This document shows, in pieces, positions 46,795 to 56,189 of a DNA stretch of 64,000 nucleotides (its first letter is position 1; each line of letters opens with the position of its first letter). Under the pieces are notes generated by a model. It was not told the origin of the DNA. It saw only the letters and a list, made by a program, of their open reading frames with translations, and made no database searches. This DNA comes from an uncultured Caulobacter sp. (GTDB taxonomy: Bacteria > Pseudomonadota > Alphaproteobacteria > Caulobacterales > Caulobacteraceae), in NCBI RefSeq assembly GCF_947036865.1, contig NZ_CAMQSF010000010.1, positions 31,628 through 95,627 of the forward strand. Direction: 5' to 3'. The position numbers were made by a program, and so were the translations under genes.

Positions 46795-47091
46795 GGACCG
46801 GCTGACGTCCATTCCCAGGGTCGGCCCGATGCCGTCGGGATGGTCGCCGAAATAGCGCCCCTCGGCCCGCCGTCGCGCGACGTCCTCCAGGCGGCGGCGC
46901 AGGTCGGCGTCGAGGACGAGGGCTGGGGCGTCCTCGGCGGCTTCGTCCTCGTCCCCCGGGATGGACGCGGCGATGACCTGGCGCAGGCGTTCCCCGAACA
47001 GCGCATCCTCGGGCGAACCGGCTTCCGGCGGCCGGTCCAGAAAGGCCAGGACGTCCTCGAGCGCGGTTTCGGCGTCGACCTGATCGTTCAT
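46792..47091 (-). CDS. Small acidic protein, unknown function (99 aa)
   Basis: Starts at ATG 47091 after a strong AAGGAGA. It is acidic and helical (VDAETALEDVLAFLDRPPEAG, FGERLRQVIAASI, DEDEAAEDAPALVLDADLRRR), with no signal peptide. No family recognised; the layout of short amphipathic helices resembles small regulatory or adaptor proteins, but that is only an impression. Its stop codon is the outer base triplet of palindrome copy B. Confidence 0.65.
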   Translation of the reverse strand: MNDQVDAETALEDVLAFLDRPPEAGSPEDALFGERLRQVIAASIPGDEDEAAEDAPALVLDADLRRRLEDVARRRAEGRYFGDHPDGIGPTLGMDVSRS

Positions 47092-47148
47092 CGGCAATCT
47101 CCTTGCCTTCTCGAACGGCGCCGCGCCGGCCAAGGTTCCGACGGGGCC

Positions 47149-49320
47149 TCAGGGCGAATGGTTGGACGCGTCGATATCGGTCCGCGAGTCGAACAGGATC
47201 CGAGGCTTGCGCGCGGCGCGGCGACTTTCGTCCAGATCGTTCGGCAGGGACGGGCGAAGCGCGTCCTTATAGAGGCCGATGCGATCGAGCGGCAGCCGCG
47301 CGATCGGCGCGAGATCCGGCGAACTCCGCCGATCGGCGGCCGGAGAAAAATCGAAACCGGCCGGATTTTTCAGTCCGGGGTCGGTCGCGTAGACGCGGTT
47401 GCTGGAGAGGTCCAGCGCGACCGTCTTGGCGATATCGAAGGGCTTGATCGCGGCGATGATGATATTGTCCCGGATCACGTCGCCGGTCGGCGGTCCCCCG
47501 CTCCGCTCCAGCACGCTCAGCACGGGCTTGTAGCGGGTGGACCACGGCGGCTTCGACACGTCGACCTGCTTGAGGAAACGACCCAGGTGCGGCGCGCTCG
47601 GGCCATAGCCTCGGCTGACGCCGCGATCGTCCAAGTGAACGCCGAGGCGACAGTCGACGACGAGATTGCCCGTGACCAGGTTGGCGTGTCCGCCGCCGAT
47701 GAACGGCCCGCTGGCCAGCCGGAAGAAGATGTTCTCCTCGACGGTGTGGCCGGACGCGCCGTCGTCGATATAGACGCCGTTCGCGCCCGGCGAGCTGTGG
47801 ATGAGGTTGTGTCTGACGACATTGCCCAGGCCCGCCCAGTCGCCGTTGGTGTAGATCCCGCCCAGATCTCCGCTGTCGAGGCCCACATGGTGGATCTCGT
47901 TGAGCTCGATCAGGTGATCGTTGCCTTGATAGACGACGCCCGCGTTCGGCGCGTCGTGGATCAGATTGTTGCGTATGCGCTGACCCACGCCGCCCACGAC
48001 GATCGCCGGGGAAATTCGCGCTTCCTCGCCGACGAAGGCGATATGGTTGTTCTCGACAACGACCTGGCCCGGCGTCAAAGCCTTGCGGTCGCCCGCGACG
48101 ACCCGGATCCCGGACTGGCCGACGTGCTCGAAGTCGCACGCCCGGATCGTGTGTCCTCGACCGCCCGCGACATCCACGCCGATCCCGCCGACGTTTCTCA
48201 AGCACAAACCCAGCAAGGCGACCTGTTCGCCGCCCTCGATCCGCACGGCCCCGGCGCTGCCGCCCTCGATCCGGAAGCCGTTGAGCGTCACGCGGGCGAC
48301 ATCGGTCAACTGGACGATCGGGCGGTCCAGCAGACTTACGCGCAGGCCCTCGAGCCCCCGCGTCTCGGATGGCCAGAGAAGAAGCGCGCGCCGCGCGTGG
48401 TCATAGCACCAGTCGCCGGGCGCGCTGATCTCTTCCGGCAGATTGAAGGCGTAGTAGGGTTCCTTGCCGTCGCCGCGCCGCGTTCCGTTGACCAGCGGCG
48501 TGTATTTGGACCCGATGCCCTGGCTCACCGGGCTGGCCAAGGTGATGACGCGGTTGACCTCGTCGACCGCCGCGACCTTCACCGACTGGGCCACGAAGGG
48601 CACGCGCCAGAAGCCCGTCAGCCAGAGCGCCCCGCTCCGCGCCGCCGTCTTCCAGGCGGCCGGGTGATCGCCGCGATAGCGGAACGTTCCGCCGCGCGGC
48701 GGCGAGATGCCGCTGTCCAAGACCTCGGCGATCGTGGCGTAACCCTCTCGGGGCCAGCGCGCCAAGGGCAGCTTTCGGTCGTCCTGGATCAGACTGAACA
48801 GCCCGCCATTATCCTCGAACACCGCCGGAAGCGGCGGCGGCAGGGCCGCGCCGGTCTTCGCCAGATCGAAGCGGACCACGTGGGCTCTCGCCTCGGGGCG
48901 GAGCCGGGCGATCAGATCGGGGTCCCTGACCGGCCGAGCGGCCCTGGGGTCCAGCGCGACGCCGCCGAACAGCCGAACCTCCGCGCCGGGCGAGGCCTGA
49001 TAGGTGATCGGCGCGTCCGGCGTTCCGCTGTCCTCGGCGCTAAGGCGGAAGGGTTCGTTCATCCAGTAGGTTCCGGCCCCTATCGAGACCAGGACCGGAC
49101 CTCGGAGAGCGCCCTTGGCCCGCAGCGCCCGGAGGCGATCCCGAGCGCCCGCCAAGGATCGAAGCGGGCGCGCGCTGTCGCCCACGGCGGAATCGTCTCC
49201 GTCCGGGGCGACGTGCAAAACGATCGCCGGGGCGGGGGACCTCGCGCGCGCCGTCCCGGGCAAGGCCAGCCCCGCGCCCATCAATCCAAGACCGGCCGCG
49301 ACGAAGCGCCTTGTCCTCAT
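47149..49320 (-). CDS. Exported right-handed parallel beta-helix protein
   Basis: 723 aa. The N-terminus RTRRFVAAGLGLMGAGLALP followed by ARA looks like a signal peptide with a twin-arginine-like pair. Residues about 35-110 resemble the start of polysaccharide lyase-like beta-helix proteins (LHVAPDGDDSAVGDSARPLRSLAGARDRL, split here by memory into APDGDDS and RPLRSLAGARDRL). Residues about 330-560 carry successive beta-helix coils rich in Asn and His (VVENNHIAFVG, IRNNLIHDAPNAGV, LIELNEIHHVG, VRHNLIHSSPG). It probably binds or cleaves a polysaccharide in the periplasm or at the surface; catalytic residues were not identified. Confidence 0.85.
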   Translation of the reverse strand: MRTRRFVAAGLGLMGAGLALPGTARARSPAPAIVLHVAPDGDDSAVGDSARPLRSLAGARDRLRALRAKGALRGPVLVSIGAGTYWMNEPFRLSAEDSGTPDAPITYQASPGAEVRLFGGVALDPRAARPVRDPDLIARLRPEARAHVVRFDLAKTGAALPPPLPAVFEDNGGLFSLIQDDRKLPLARWPREGYATIAEVLDSGISPPRGGTFRYRGDHPAAWKTAARSGALWLTGFWRVPFVAQSVKVAAVDEVNRVITLASPVSQGIGSKYTPLVNGTRRGDGKEPYYAFNLPEEISAPGDWCYDHARRALLLWPSETRGLEGLRVSLLDRPIVQLTDVARVTLNGFRIEGGSAGAVRIEGGEQVALLGLCLRNVGGIGVDVAGGRGHTIRACDFEHVGQSGIRVVAGDRKALTPGQVVVENNHIAFVGEEARISPAIVVGGVGQRIRNNLIHDAPNAGVVYQGNDHLIELNEIHHVGLDSGDLGGIYTNGDWAGLGNVVRHNLIHSSPGANGVYIDDGASGHTVEENIFFRLASGPFIGGGHANLVTGNLVVDCRLGVHLDDRGVSRGYGPSAPHLGRFLKQVDVSKPPWSTRYKPVLSVLERSGGPPTGDVIRDNIIIAAIKPFDIAKTVALDLSSNRVYATDPGLKNPAGFDFSPAADRRSSPDLAPIARLPLDRIGLYKDALRPSLPNDLDESRRAARKPRILFDSRTDIDASNHSP

Positions 49321-49455
49321 GTCCTCGATCCCACGCCTTGCACGACGCCTGTTTCCGTCGGTCGGAGATCGATGTTACCGGTACTGCGGAGGAAAGCCCA
49401 AGCTCCGTTTTGGAGACCCGGCGGGCTGGACTTGATCATAGGCGAGGAGGGAAAC

Positions 49456-49857
49456 ATGCGTATGGGTTTGGCGTCGGGCGTGGCGCTGCTGGCGGTCACG
49501 GCCACGGGAGCCGCGATGGCTCAGGCGCTGCCGCAGAACCTGGTCTATCTGGACCGCGACAAGGATGGCGCGATCACCCAGGCCGAATGGACCTCCGGCA
49601 AGCCCGGAACCTTCAAGAAGCTCGACCTCGACAAGGACGGCGTCGTCACGCGGGAGGAGGCGGCGAAGGTCTATGCCGAGATGACGCCGGCCGATCCCGC
49701 CATGGCGGAGAAGCGCACGGGCTGGATCATGCGCGCGGACGCGAACGGCGACGGCAAGGTCACCCTAGACGAGCTGACGGCCGACAGCGTCGCGGAATTC
49801 AAGAAGAAGGATCGTAACGCGGACGGCGTGATCGACGGACACGACGTCCAAGGCTGA
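49456..49857 (+). CDS. Exported EF-hand protein
   Basis: 133 aa from the ATG at 49456 with GGAGGGA upstream. A signal peptide ends AAMAQA. Four calcium-loop matches follow: DRDKDGAITQAE (33-44), DLDKDGVVTREE (57-68), DANGDGKVTLDE (about 95-106) and DRNADGVIDGHD (about 119-130); the last lacks the usual Glu at loop position 12. It is a periplasmic or secreted Ca2+-binding protein. It is divergent from the beta-helix gene and 164 bp before the sigma-factor gene. Confidence 0.88.
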   Translation: MRMGLASGVALLAVTATGAAMAQALPQNLVYLDRDKDGAITQAEWTSGKPGTFKKLDLDKDGVVTREEAAKVYAEMTPADPAMAEKRTGWIMRADANGDGKVTLDELTADSVAEFKKKDRNADGVIDGHDVQG

Positions 49858-50020
49858 TCGCGCCCTTTCGAGGCGTCGGCCCGCCGCCTGGCTGCTCCGG
49901 CGCGGTGCGATCAAGGTCTCGGGCGAGCCTGTCATCAGTGTGTCACGCGGCGGCGCTCTATCGCCCGTCAGCCCGAGTCGCTTGGCGTGGGCGTCGAGCA
50001 AAGGTCCGCGTCGCACGATC

Positions 50021-50596
50021 ATGCGCAGTCAGCACGACATCGTCGCCCGCTGGGTCGCCAGCGAGATTCTGCCGCACGAGGCCCGGGTGCGGTTTTGGCT
50101 GAGGCGTCAGTGGCGGGGCGCGGTCGACGTCGATGACGTGATCCAGGAGGCCTATTGCCGGCTGTCGGCGCTGCGCTCGGTCGACCATATCGAAAACCCG
50201 CTCGCCTATTTCCGCCGCACGGCCCACGCCGCCGCGGTCGACGCGATCCGTCACGGCGCGAAAAACGTCGTGTCGATGACGGAAATGGGCGGATTCGACG
50301 TCATGGATGAAAGCCCTTCCGCCGAACGGGTCCTGGAGGGCGTGCAGGAGCTCGGTCGCGTCAACGATCTGCTCGGCGCCGTCTCGGAGACCTGTCGGCG
50401 CGTCCTCGAGCTGCGGCGCATCGAAGGGCTGTCGCAACGCGAGACCGCGGCGCGGCTGGGCGTCAGCGAGAACGTCGTCGAGAACAACGTCGTCCGCGGC
50501 ATCCGGCGCCTGCTCGCCTTGATGGCCGAGCAGGGCGCGGGCGAGAACGAGGCAAGGCAAGAGGAAGCGTCGGTTGGTCAACTCCAATCCAAGTGA
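50021..50596 (+). CDS. ECF sigma factor, FecI-like
   Basis: 191 aa from the ATG at 50021 (an upstream in-frame GTG at 49940 is possible). Region 2 has VDVDDVIQEAYCRLSAL and NPLAYFRRTAHAAAVDAIRH; region 4 has LELRRIEGLSQRETAARLGV and ENVVENNVVRGIRRL. Such factors direct RNA polymerase to a dedicated receptor operon. The following gene is its FecR-type regulator, overlapping by 23 bp, and then an STN receptor, completing a cell-surface signalling set. Confidence 0.92.
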   Translation: MRSQHDIVARWVASEILPHEARVRFWLRRQWRGAVDVDDVIQEAYCRLSALRSVDHIENPLAYFRRTAHAAAVDAIRHGAKNVVSMTEMGGFDVMDESPSAERVLEGVQELGRVNDLLGAVSETCRRVLELRRIEGLSQRETAARLGVSENVVENNVVRGIRRLLALMAEQGAGENEARQEEASVGQLQSK

Positions 50597-51560
50597 AGCG
50601 ATCAACGAAGAGGCGGCCCGTTGGGCGGCCCGCGCGCTGCTCGGCGATTGGTCGCCGGAGACCACGAGCGCCTTCGAGGCCTGGATGGCCAAGGACCGAC
50701 GTCATGGCGGCGCCTATGTTCGCGCGCGCGCGGCGCTATACGCCCTGGAGGACGCCGCGGCCCCCGTCTCGTCCTCGACCGAGCCCGGGGGGATCGCCCC
50801 TGATCGCCGGCCGCGGAAGACGGTCGTCCAGCGGCCGAACGGCCGGGGCTGGAAGCTTGGCGGCGCGCTGGCCGCCTCCGTCGCGGCGGCGGCCGGCCTA
50901 GGCGCCCTGGCGCTCCATCGGCCCTCCCCGTCGCCGCGCCCGCTCGCGACCGCCCCCCAGACGCTCGCGCTCGCCGATGGCTCGACCGCCATGCTGCAAC
51001 CGGGCGCGAAGCTGGATTTCACGGTGCGTGACGGCGTCCGCAAGGTGGTGCTGCTGCGCGGCGGCGCCGTGTTCCATGTCGCCAAGGACCGCGCCCATCC
51101 CTTCGTCGTCCAGTCCGGAGACGTCTATGCCCAGGCGACGGGGACGATCTACGCGGTGCGCCGCGTCGGCGAGACGGGCGGCGCGGTCAGGGTCGACGAG
51201 GGCAGCGTCCTCGTCTGGGGCGGCGACGACCGCGAGCAGGCCGTGCTGCTGCGCGCCGGCGGCGCCCTGACGCTCAACCCGAGCCCGAAGCCCGCCCCGG
51301 CGCCGGCGCGGGCGAGCGCGCGGCCGAAGGCTCCGCCGCCCGAGGTCGCGCAGATCGCGCTCAACGATGTCACCATCGCCGCGGCCGCCGAACGCTTCAA
51401 CCGCGTCAATCGCACGCGCATCGTCGTCGCGCCGGCCGTCGGGCGGGTGCGGATCGTCGGCCTGTTCCGCGCCAACGATCCCGAACGCTTCGCCCAAGCC
51501 GCCGCCGCGGTCGCCGGGGCCGAGGTCCAGGTGAGCGGCGACCGCATCGACATAAAATAG
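50574..51560 (+). CDS. FecR-type anti-sigma/sigma regulator
   Basis: 328 aa, TTG start at 50574, chosen because GAGGAA lies 7 bases upstream and the DUF4880 N-domain starts at once (EEAARWAARALLGDWSPE, FEAWMAKDRRHGGAY). One membrane helix at about 94-115, then the periplasmic FecR domain (LADGSTAMLQPGAKLDF, VLLRGGAVFHVAKDRAHPFV). The C-terminus (VTIAAAAERFNRVNRTRIVV to the end) is STN-like DUF4974. It would hold the sigma factor until the receptor signals. Confidence 0.92.
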   Translation: MVNSNPSEAINEEAARWAARALLGDWSPETTSAFEAWMAKDRRHGGAYVRARAALYALEDAAAPVSSSTEPGGIAPDRRPRKTVVQRPNGRGWKLGGALAASVAAAAGLGALALHRPSPSPRPLATAPQTLALADGSTAMLQPGAKLDFTVRDGVRKVVLLRGGAVFHVAKDRAHPFVVQSGDVYAQATGTIYAVRRVGETGGAVRVDEGSVLVWGGDDREQAVLLRAGGALTLNPSPKPAPAPARASARPKAPPPEVAQIALNDVTIAAAAERFNRVNRTRIVVAPAVGRVRIVGLFRANDPERFAQAAAAVAGAEVQVSGDRIDIK

Positions 51561-51655
51561 ACGTCAAATCGTCTTGAAATATTAATTTCAGTCGAGGTGA
51601 CGGAAATCGACGAACTCGGGGTCTGTTTGAGTGAAAGCAGCCATCGGGGTAAGTC

Positions 51656-54600
51656 ATGCTTAAGAATAGATATCGCGCGAGCGCGGCCGTCGTCGCCTTC
51701 TCGGTCATGGTCTGCGCGTCGACCACGGCCGCCGCCAAGCCGCGCGCGTTCGACGTCGCCGCCCAGCCGGCCTCGGCGAGCGTGAAGGAGTTCGCGCGGC
51801 AAGCCGGCATCCAGATCATCGTCGCCAGCCGCGATGTCGAGGGCCGGACCACCAAGGCCGTCAAGGGTCTGCTGGAGACCCGCGCGGCGCTCGACGCCCT
51901 GATCGAGGGCACCGGCCTGGTCGTGCGTTCGTTCGACGGCGCGACGGCGGTGCTGGGCGCGGCGGACCGGGACGAGACCAGCGAACTCGTCGTCACCGCC
52001 TCGCGCATCGTCCGCGACGGCTATCTGGCCCCGACTCCGGTCACCGTGCTGGGCCGCGACGAGATCGAGCGCTCGGCCCAGATCAATATCGCCGAGCAAC
52101 TGGCGAGGCTGCCGGCCTTCGAGGGCAACAACAATCCGCGCAACACCGCCAGCAACATCAGCGGCGGCTTCATGGGCATCAGTTCGCTGAACCTGCGGAA
52201 CCTGGGCGCGACCCGCACCCTGGTGCTGCTCGACGGCCAGCGCCTGCCGGCCGCGACGCTGAACGGCCTGGTCGACGCCAACTCCATTCCCAGCGCGCTG
52301 GTCAAGCGGGTCGACATCGTCACTGGCGGCGCCTCGGCCGCCTGGGGCTCGGACGCCGTCGCCGGGGTCGTCAACTTCGTGCTCGACAAGGACTTCACCG
52401 GCGTCAAGGGCGCGGTGCAGGGCGGCGTCACCACCTATGGCGACGACAAGAACTATCGCGTGTCGCTCAGCGCCGGCACGGGCTTCGCGGGCGACCGCGG
52501 CCATCTGCTGCTCAGCGCCGAGAACTGGTACAGCGAGGGCCTGAGCGGCGTGCCGCGCTCCTGGTATCGCGGCCGCAAGACGCTGTTCAATCCGGCCTAC
52601 ACCGCCACCAACGGTCAGCCCGAATACATCGTCCGCGACGGCGTGGGCTACACGACGGTCGCGCCGGGCGCCATCGTCACCAAGGGCCCCTTGCGCGGGC
52701 TCTATTTCGGCCCCGGCGGCGCGCCCGCCCAGCTGAACTATGGCTCCGTGGTCAACGACCCCTTCATGATCGGCGGCGATTGGCGCTACACCGACTTCGG
52801 CTCGGGTCCCCAGAACCTCGACCCCGAGGTCTCGCACAAGAGCGTGTTTGGCCGGGTCAGCTACGATGTGACCGACCGGGTGAACGTCTTCGGCGAGTTC
52901 TCCTATGTCCAGGCGCGAACCAAGACCACCGGGGCGCCGGTGTTCAATTTCGGCGGCCTGACCATCCGCCGCGACAACGCTTTCCTGCCGGACGCGGTGC
53001 GCCAGCGGATGACCGATCTGGGCGAGACCGCGCTGACAATGGGCAGCTGGAACGCGGCGATCGGCGGCGTCGTCACCGAAACGCGGCACGATCTCTATCG
53101 CTACGCCCTCGGCGCCGAGGGCAAGGCGGCGCTGTTCGGCTCCGACTGGACTTGGCTGGTCCGCGCCAACAGCAATGTCAGCAAGTTCTTCAACGGCGCC
53201 GCCGTGCCGATCACCGCCAACTACAACGCGGCCATCGACGCCGTGCGCGACGGCAACAACGCCATCGTCTGCCGCACGACCCTGACCAGCCCGAACAACG
53301 GCTGCGTACCGCTGAACATCCTGGGCACGGGCGTGGCGTCCCAGGCGGCGCTCGACTACGTCATGGGCCATTCGTACCTGAACGCCAAGATCAAGCAGGA
53401 CGTGGTCTCGGCGACCGTGCGCGGCGAACCGCTGGCCACCTGGGCGGGTCCGGTCTCGGTGGCGTTCGGCCTCGAGCACCGGCGCGAGGCCGAAAGCGGC
53501 TCCAACGATCCGCTGTCTTGGAAGAACAGCTACTGGGCCGGCAACTACAAGCCGATCCATGTGTCCTATACCGTCAACGAGGGGTTCCTCGAGACCGTCG
53601 TACCGCTGGCGCGCCAAACCGCCTGGGCCGACTCCCTGGAGCTGAACGCCGCGGTTCGCGCCACCGATTACAGCACCTCCGGCTATGTCACGACCTGGAA
53701 GGTCGGGCTGGGCTATGCGCCCATCCCCGACCTGCGCCTGCGCTTCACGCGCTCGCGCGACATCCGCGCCGGCAACCTGTCGGAGCTGTTCCAGGCGGGT
53801 CAGACCAACACCACCACCCTGGTCGATCCCGCCAAGAACAACCAGGCCTATACGGTGTTCCAGACGACGGTCGGCAACCCGGTCCTCGATCCCGAGAAGG
53901 CCGACACCCTGAACCTGGGGGCGGTGTTCCAGCCGCGCGGCGTCCCGGGCCTGTCGGCGTCGGTCGACTATTTCGACATCAAGGTGCAAGGCGCCATCGC
54001 CTCGCTGGGCGCCAGCACCATCGTCAATCAGTGCTATGCGGGGAACAAGCCGCTTTGCGCCCTCGTCGTGCGCGACAGCGCCGGCTTCATGACCGACGTC
54101 TATCTGCGGCCGATCAATCTGACGCGTCAGGCGGCGCGCGGCGTCGACATGGAGATGGGTTATCGCGTCCCGCTGACCAAGGTCTCCAGCGGGTTCGGCG
54201 CGGGCATGCTGTCGATCCGGGCGCTCGCCACGCGCTATCTGGAAAGCAGCGTCAACAACGGCATTACGCCCCAGACCTCCAGCCTCGGCGAGAACAACGG
54301 CGTGCCGACCTGGCGCTATCTGGCCGAGATCGCGCTGGAGAAGGGGCCGCTCTCGCTGTCGGTCACGGGGCGCGGGTTCAGCTCGGGCGTGCTGTCCAAC
54401 GCCTTCATCGAGTGCTCGACCACCTGCCCGACCTCCACGACCCTGAACCGGACCATCGACAACAACCGTGTCGACGGCGCCTTCTATGTCGATCTCTCGG
54501 CGAGCTACGCCCTGAGTACGGGGGTTCGGTTCTATGTCGCGGTCGACAACGCGGCCAACAGGGCGCCGGCGCCCTACGCGCCCGCCGGCACCAGCATCGG

Positions 54601-54682
54601 CAGCGCCCAGATCGGGATCTCGCAGACCTATTACGACGTGATCGGCCGGTCCTTCCGCGCCGGCGCGCGCTTCCAGTTCTGA
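51656..54682 (+). CDS. TonB-dependent receptor with N-terminal STN signalling domain
   Basis: 1008 aa. A signal peptide (about 1-27) is followed by a Secretin/TonB short N-terminal domain (about 30-100, FDVAAQPASASVKEFARQAG), then a TonB-box-like ETSELVVTA, a plug (VLLDGQRLPAATLNG, VDIVTGGASAAWGSDAVAGV) and a 22-strand barrel ending in ARFQF. The STN domain lets it signal through the FecR protein encoded just upstream. The plug type resembles receptors for peptides, carbohydrates or other organics, not classic ferric-citrate FecA. Substrate unknown. Confidence 0.94.
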   Translation: MLKNRYRASAAVVAFSVMVCASTTAAAKPRAFDVAAQPASASVKEFARQAGIQIIVASRDVEGRTTKAVKGLLETRAALDALIEGTGLVVRSFDGATAVLGAADRDETSELVVTASRIVRDGYLAPTPVTVLGRDEIERSAQINIAEQLARLPAFEGNNNPRNTASNISGGFMGISSLNLRNLGATRTLVLLDGQRLPAATLNGLVDANSIPSALVKRVDIVTGGASAAWGSDAVAGVVNFVLDKDFTGVKGAVQGGVTTYGDDKNYRVSLSAGTGFAGDRGHLLLSAENWYSEGLSGVPRSWYRGRKTLFNPAYTATNGQPEYIVRDGVGYTTVAPGAIVTKGPLRGLYFGPGGAPAQLNYGSVVNDPFMIGGDWRYTDFGSGPQNLDPEVSHKSVFGRVSYDVTDRVNVFGEFSYVQARTKTTGAPVFNFGGLTIRRDNAFLPDAVRQRMTDLGETALTMGSWNAAIGGVVTETRHDLYRYALGAEGKAALFGSDWTWLVRANSNVSKFFNGAAVPITANYNAAIDAVRDGNNAIVCRTTLTSPNNGCVPLNILGTGVASQAALDYVMGHSYLNAKIKQDVVSATVRGEPLATWAGPVSVAFGLEHRREAESGSNDPLSWKNSYWAGNYKPIHVSYTVNEGFLETVVPLARQTAWADSLELNAAVRATDYSTSGYVTTWKVGLGYAPIPDLRLRFTRSRDIRAGNLSELFQAGQTNTTTLVDPAKNNQAYTVFQTTVGNPVLDPEKADTLNLGAVFQPRGVPGLSASVDYFDIKVQGAIASLGASTIVNQCYAGNKPLCALVVRDSAGFMTDVYLRPINLTRQAARGVDMEMGYRVPLTKVSSGFGAGMLSIRALATRYLESSVNNGITPQTSSLGENNGVPTWRYLAEIALEKGPLSLSVTGRGFSSGVLSNAFIECSTTCPTSTTLNRTIDNNRVDGAFYVDLSASYALSTGVRFYVAVDNAANRAPAPYAPAGTSIGSAQIGISQTYYDVIGRSFRAGARFQF

Positions 54683-54696
54683 TCGGGAGAGACGCT

Positions 54697-55980
54697 ATGA
54701 AACGCGGGACCACCGCCATCGCCCTGCTGCTGGCGCTGTCGACCACGGCGTCGGCGGAGGACGCGGCGAACGGACGGTGGTCCCGCTGGAACATCGGCGA
54801 GGCGACACAGCGCGCGCTGATCCTGCCCGTCTGCACCGGTCCCTACCAGGTCTCGTCCGCCGACGTGAACGGGGACGGCTTGCCCGACCTCGTCATCCCC
54901 TGCCGGGGGGAGCTGCTCTCGCCCCGGCTGGCCCGGCCCGCCAACGACCAGCTCACCGTCTATCTCAATCCCGGCCCGGGGGGCGTCTGGCGGCGCAAGG
55001 ACTTCACCGTCGGCTTTGGCCCCTATCACTCGGCGATCGGCGATCTGGACGGGGACGGACGCGTCGATGTGGTCGTCCCCAACTACCAGTCCAACGACGG
55101 GCGCGACCTGACCATCCTCTACGGCGCCGCCGATCGCGAGGCGCTATTCGAGCCGGCGACGGCCCTGTCCCTGGGAAGCGCGGATCTGGTCAACGAGTAC
55201 GGCCTCGACGACCAGGGGCTCCCGCGCTACGCGACCCCGGGGCTGACCTCGGCGATCATCGCGGACGTCAACGGCGACGGGCGTCCGGACATCGTCGCCG
55301 TGTCCTATCAGTCCAACGTCTTCTTCGTGCTGCTCAATCAAGGCGGCCGGCGCTTCAAGGTCACGCGCTACCCCCAGCAGAGCCCGCCCTACGACCAGAT
55401 GCTGGGCGGTCCGCGCGACATCGCGCCGGCCGACTACGACGGCGACGGCAAGCTCGACCTCGCCTTCTCGATGTACGAGTCCAACCTCGTCGAGGTCTGG
55501 AGGGGAGACGGCAAGGGCGGCTTCGCCCCCTGGCGCCGCATGCCGTCCTTCGGGCGCACGCCCTATCATCTGAAGGCCGGCGATCTGGACGGCGACGGAC
55601 GGGCCGACATCGTCGTCGGCAACCGCAGCACCAGCGACAACGTCGTCGTGCTGCGCAACCGCGCCGACCGTTTCGTCTATGACGGCTCGTTCAGCCCTGG
55701 CACGGCCAAGCGCGGCGAAGCGACGGCCGACGAGATCCGCGACGTCTATCTCGGCGACCTCGACGGCGACGGCGCGCAGGACCTCGTCGCCACCGCGCGG
55801 GAGTCCGGCAAGGTGGTCTTCTGGCGCGGCACGGGCCAGACGGGCTTCAACAAGGCTTTCACCGACAGGCGTACGGCCGAGTTCCCCGGCAAGGGCCCGC
55901 GCGGCGTGGCCCCGCTGCCCGGCGCCGTCGCGGTGATCTTCTACAACAGCAGCGAAGTCGGGATCATCGCCACCCCCTGA
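54697..55980 (+). CDS. Exported FG-GAP/VCBS repeat protein
   Basis: 427 aa from the ATG at 54697 (GGGAGAG upstream), 14 bp after the receptor. After a signal peptide ending TASA, six calcium-loop repeats recur: DVNGDGLPDLV, DLDGDGRVDVV, DVNGDGRPDIV, DYDGDGKLDLA, DLDGDGRADIV and DLDGDGAQDLV, the pattern of an integrin-alpha-like beta-propeller of about 6-7 blades. No enzymatic residues seen. Being coupled to the receptor, it is a good candidate for a surface or periplasmic binding partner. Confidence 0.9.
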   Translation: MKRGTTAIALLLALSTTASAEDAANGRWSRWNIGEATQRALILPVCTGPYQVSSADVNGDGLPDLVIPCRGELLSPRLARPANDQLTVYLNPGPGGVWRRKDFTVGFGPYHSAIGDLDGDGRVDVVVPNYQSNDGRDLTILYGAADREALFEPATALSLGSADLVNEYGLDDQGLPRYATPGLTSAIIADVNGDGRPDIVAVSYQSNVFFVLLNQGGRRFKVTRYPQQSPPYDQMLGGPRDIAPADYDGDGKLDLAFSMYESNLVEVWRGDGKGGFAPWRRMPSFGRTPYHLKAGDLDGDGRADIVVGNRSTSDNVVVLRNRADRFVYDGSFSPGTAKRGEATADEIRDVYLGDLDGDGAQDLVATARESGKVVFWRGTGQTGFNKAFTDRRTAEFPGKGPRGVAPLPGAVAVIFYNSSEVGIIATP

Positions 55981-56072
55981 CGGCGGCCCCCTCGGCGTGA
56001 GCGGCCCGAGGCAGCCGGCGTGGCGCCAGCCAACGACCTTCCGCCGCGATCTATGATTGGGAACAGTGGAAG

Positions 56073-56148
56073 TGGTGCCGCCTAGGTGACTCGAACACCT
56101 GACCTACGCATTACGAATGCGCCGCTCTACCGGCTGAGCTAAGGCGGC
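56073..56148 (-). tRNA. tRNA-Thr (anticodon CGT)
   Basis: 76 bases with encoded CCA. Acceptor GCCGCCT/AGGCGGC, D-arm GCTC/GAGC, anticodon stem GCGCA/TGCGT with loop TTCGTAA (anticodon CGT, codon ACG), and T-arm AGGTG-TTCGAGT-CACCT all pair. It lies between the FG-GAP gene and the HemY-like gene. Confidence 0.97.
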
Positions 56149-56189
56149 CCACGCGCCCCGAAGCGGTTTCTTCGGGGCGAAGGGAGCGC

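Noticed and set aside
51149..53989. Long minus-strand open frame opposite the TonB-dependent receptor
   Set aside because: Antisense shadow with biased composition; the receptor frame carries plug and barrel motifs.
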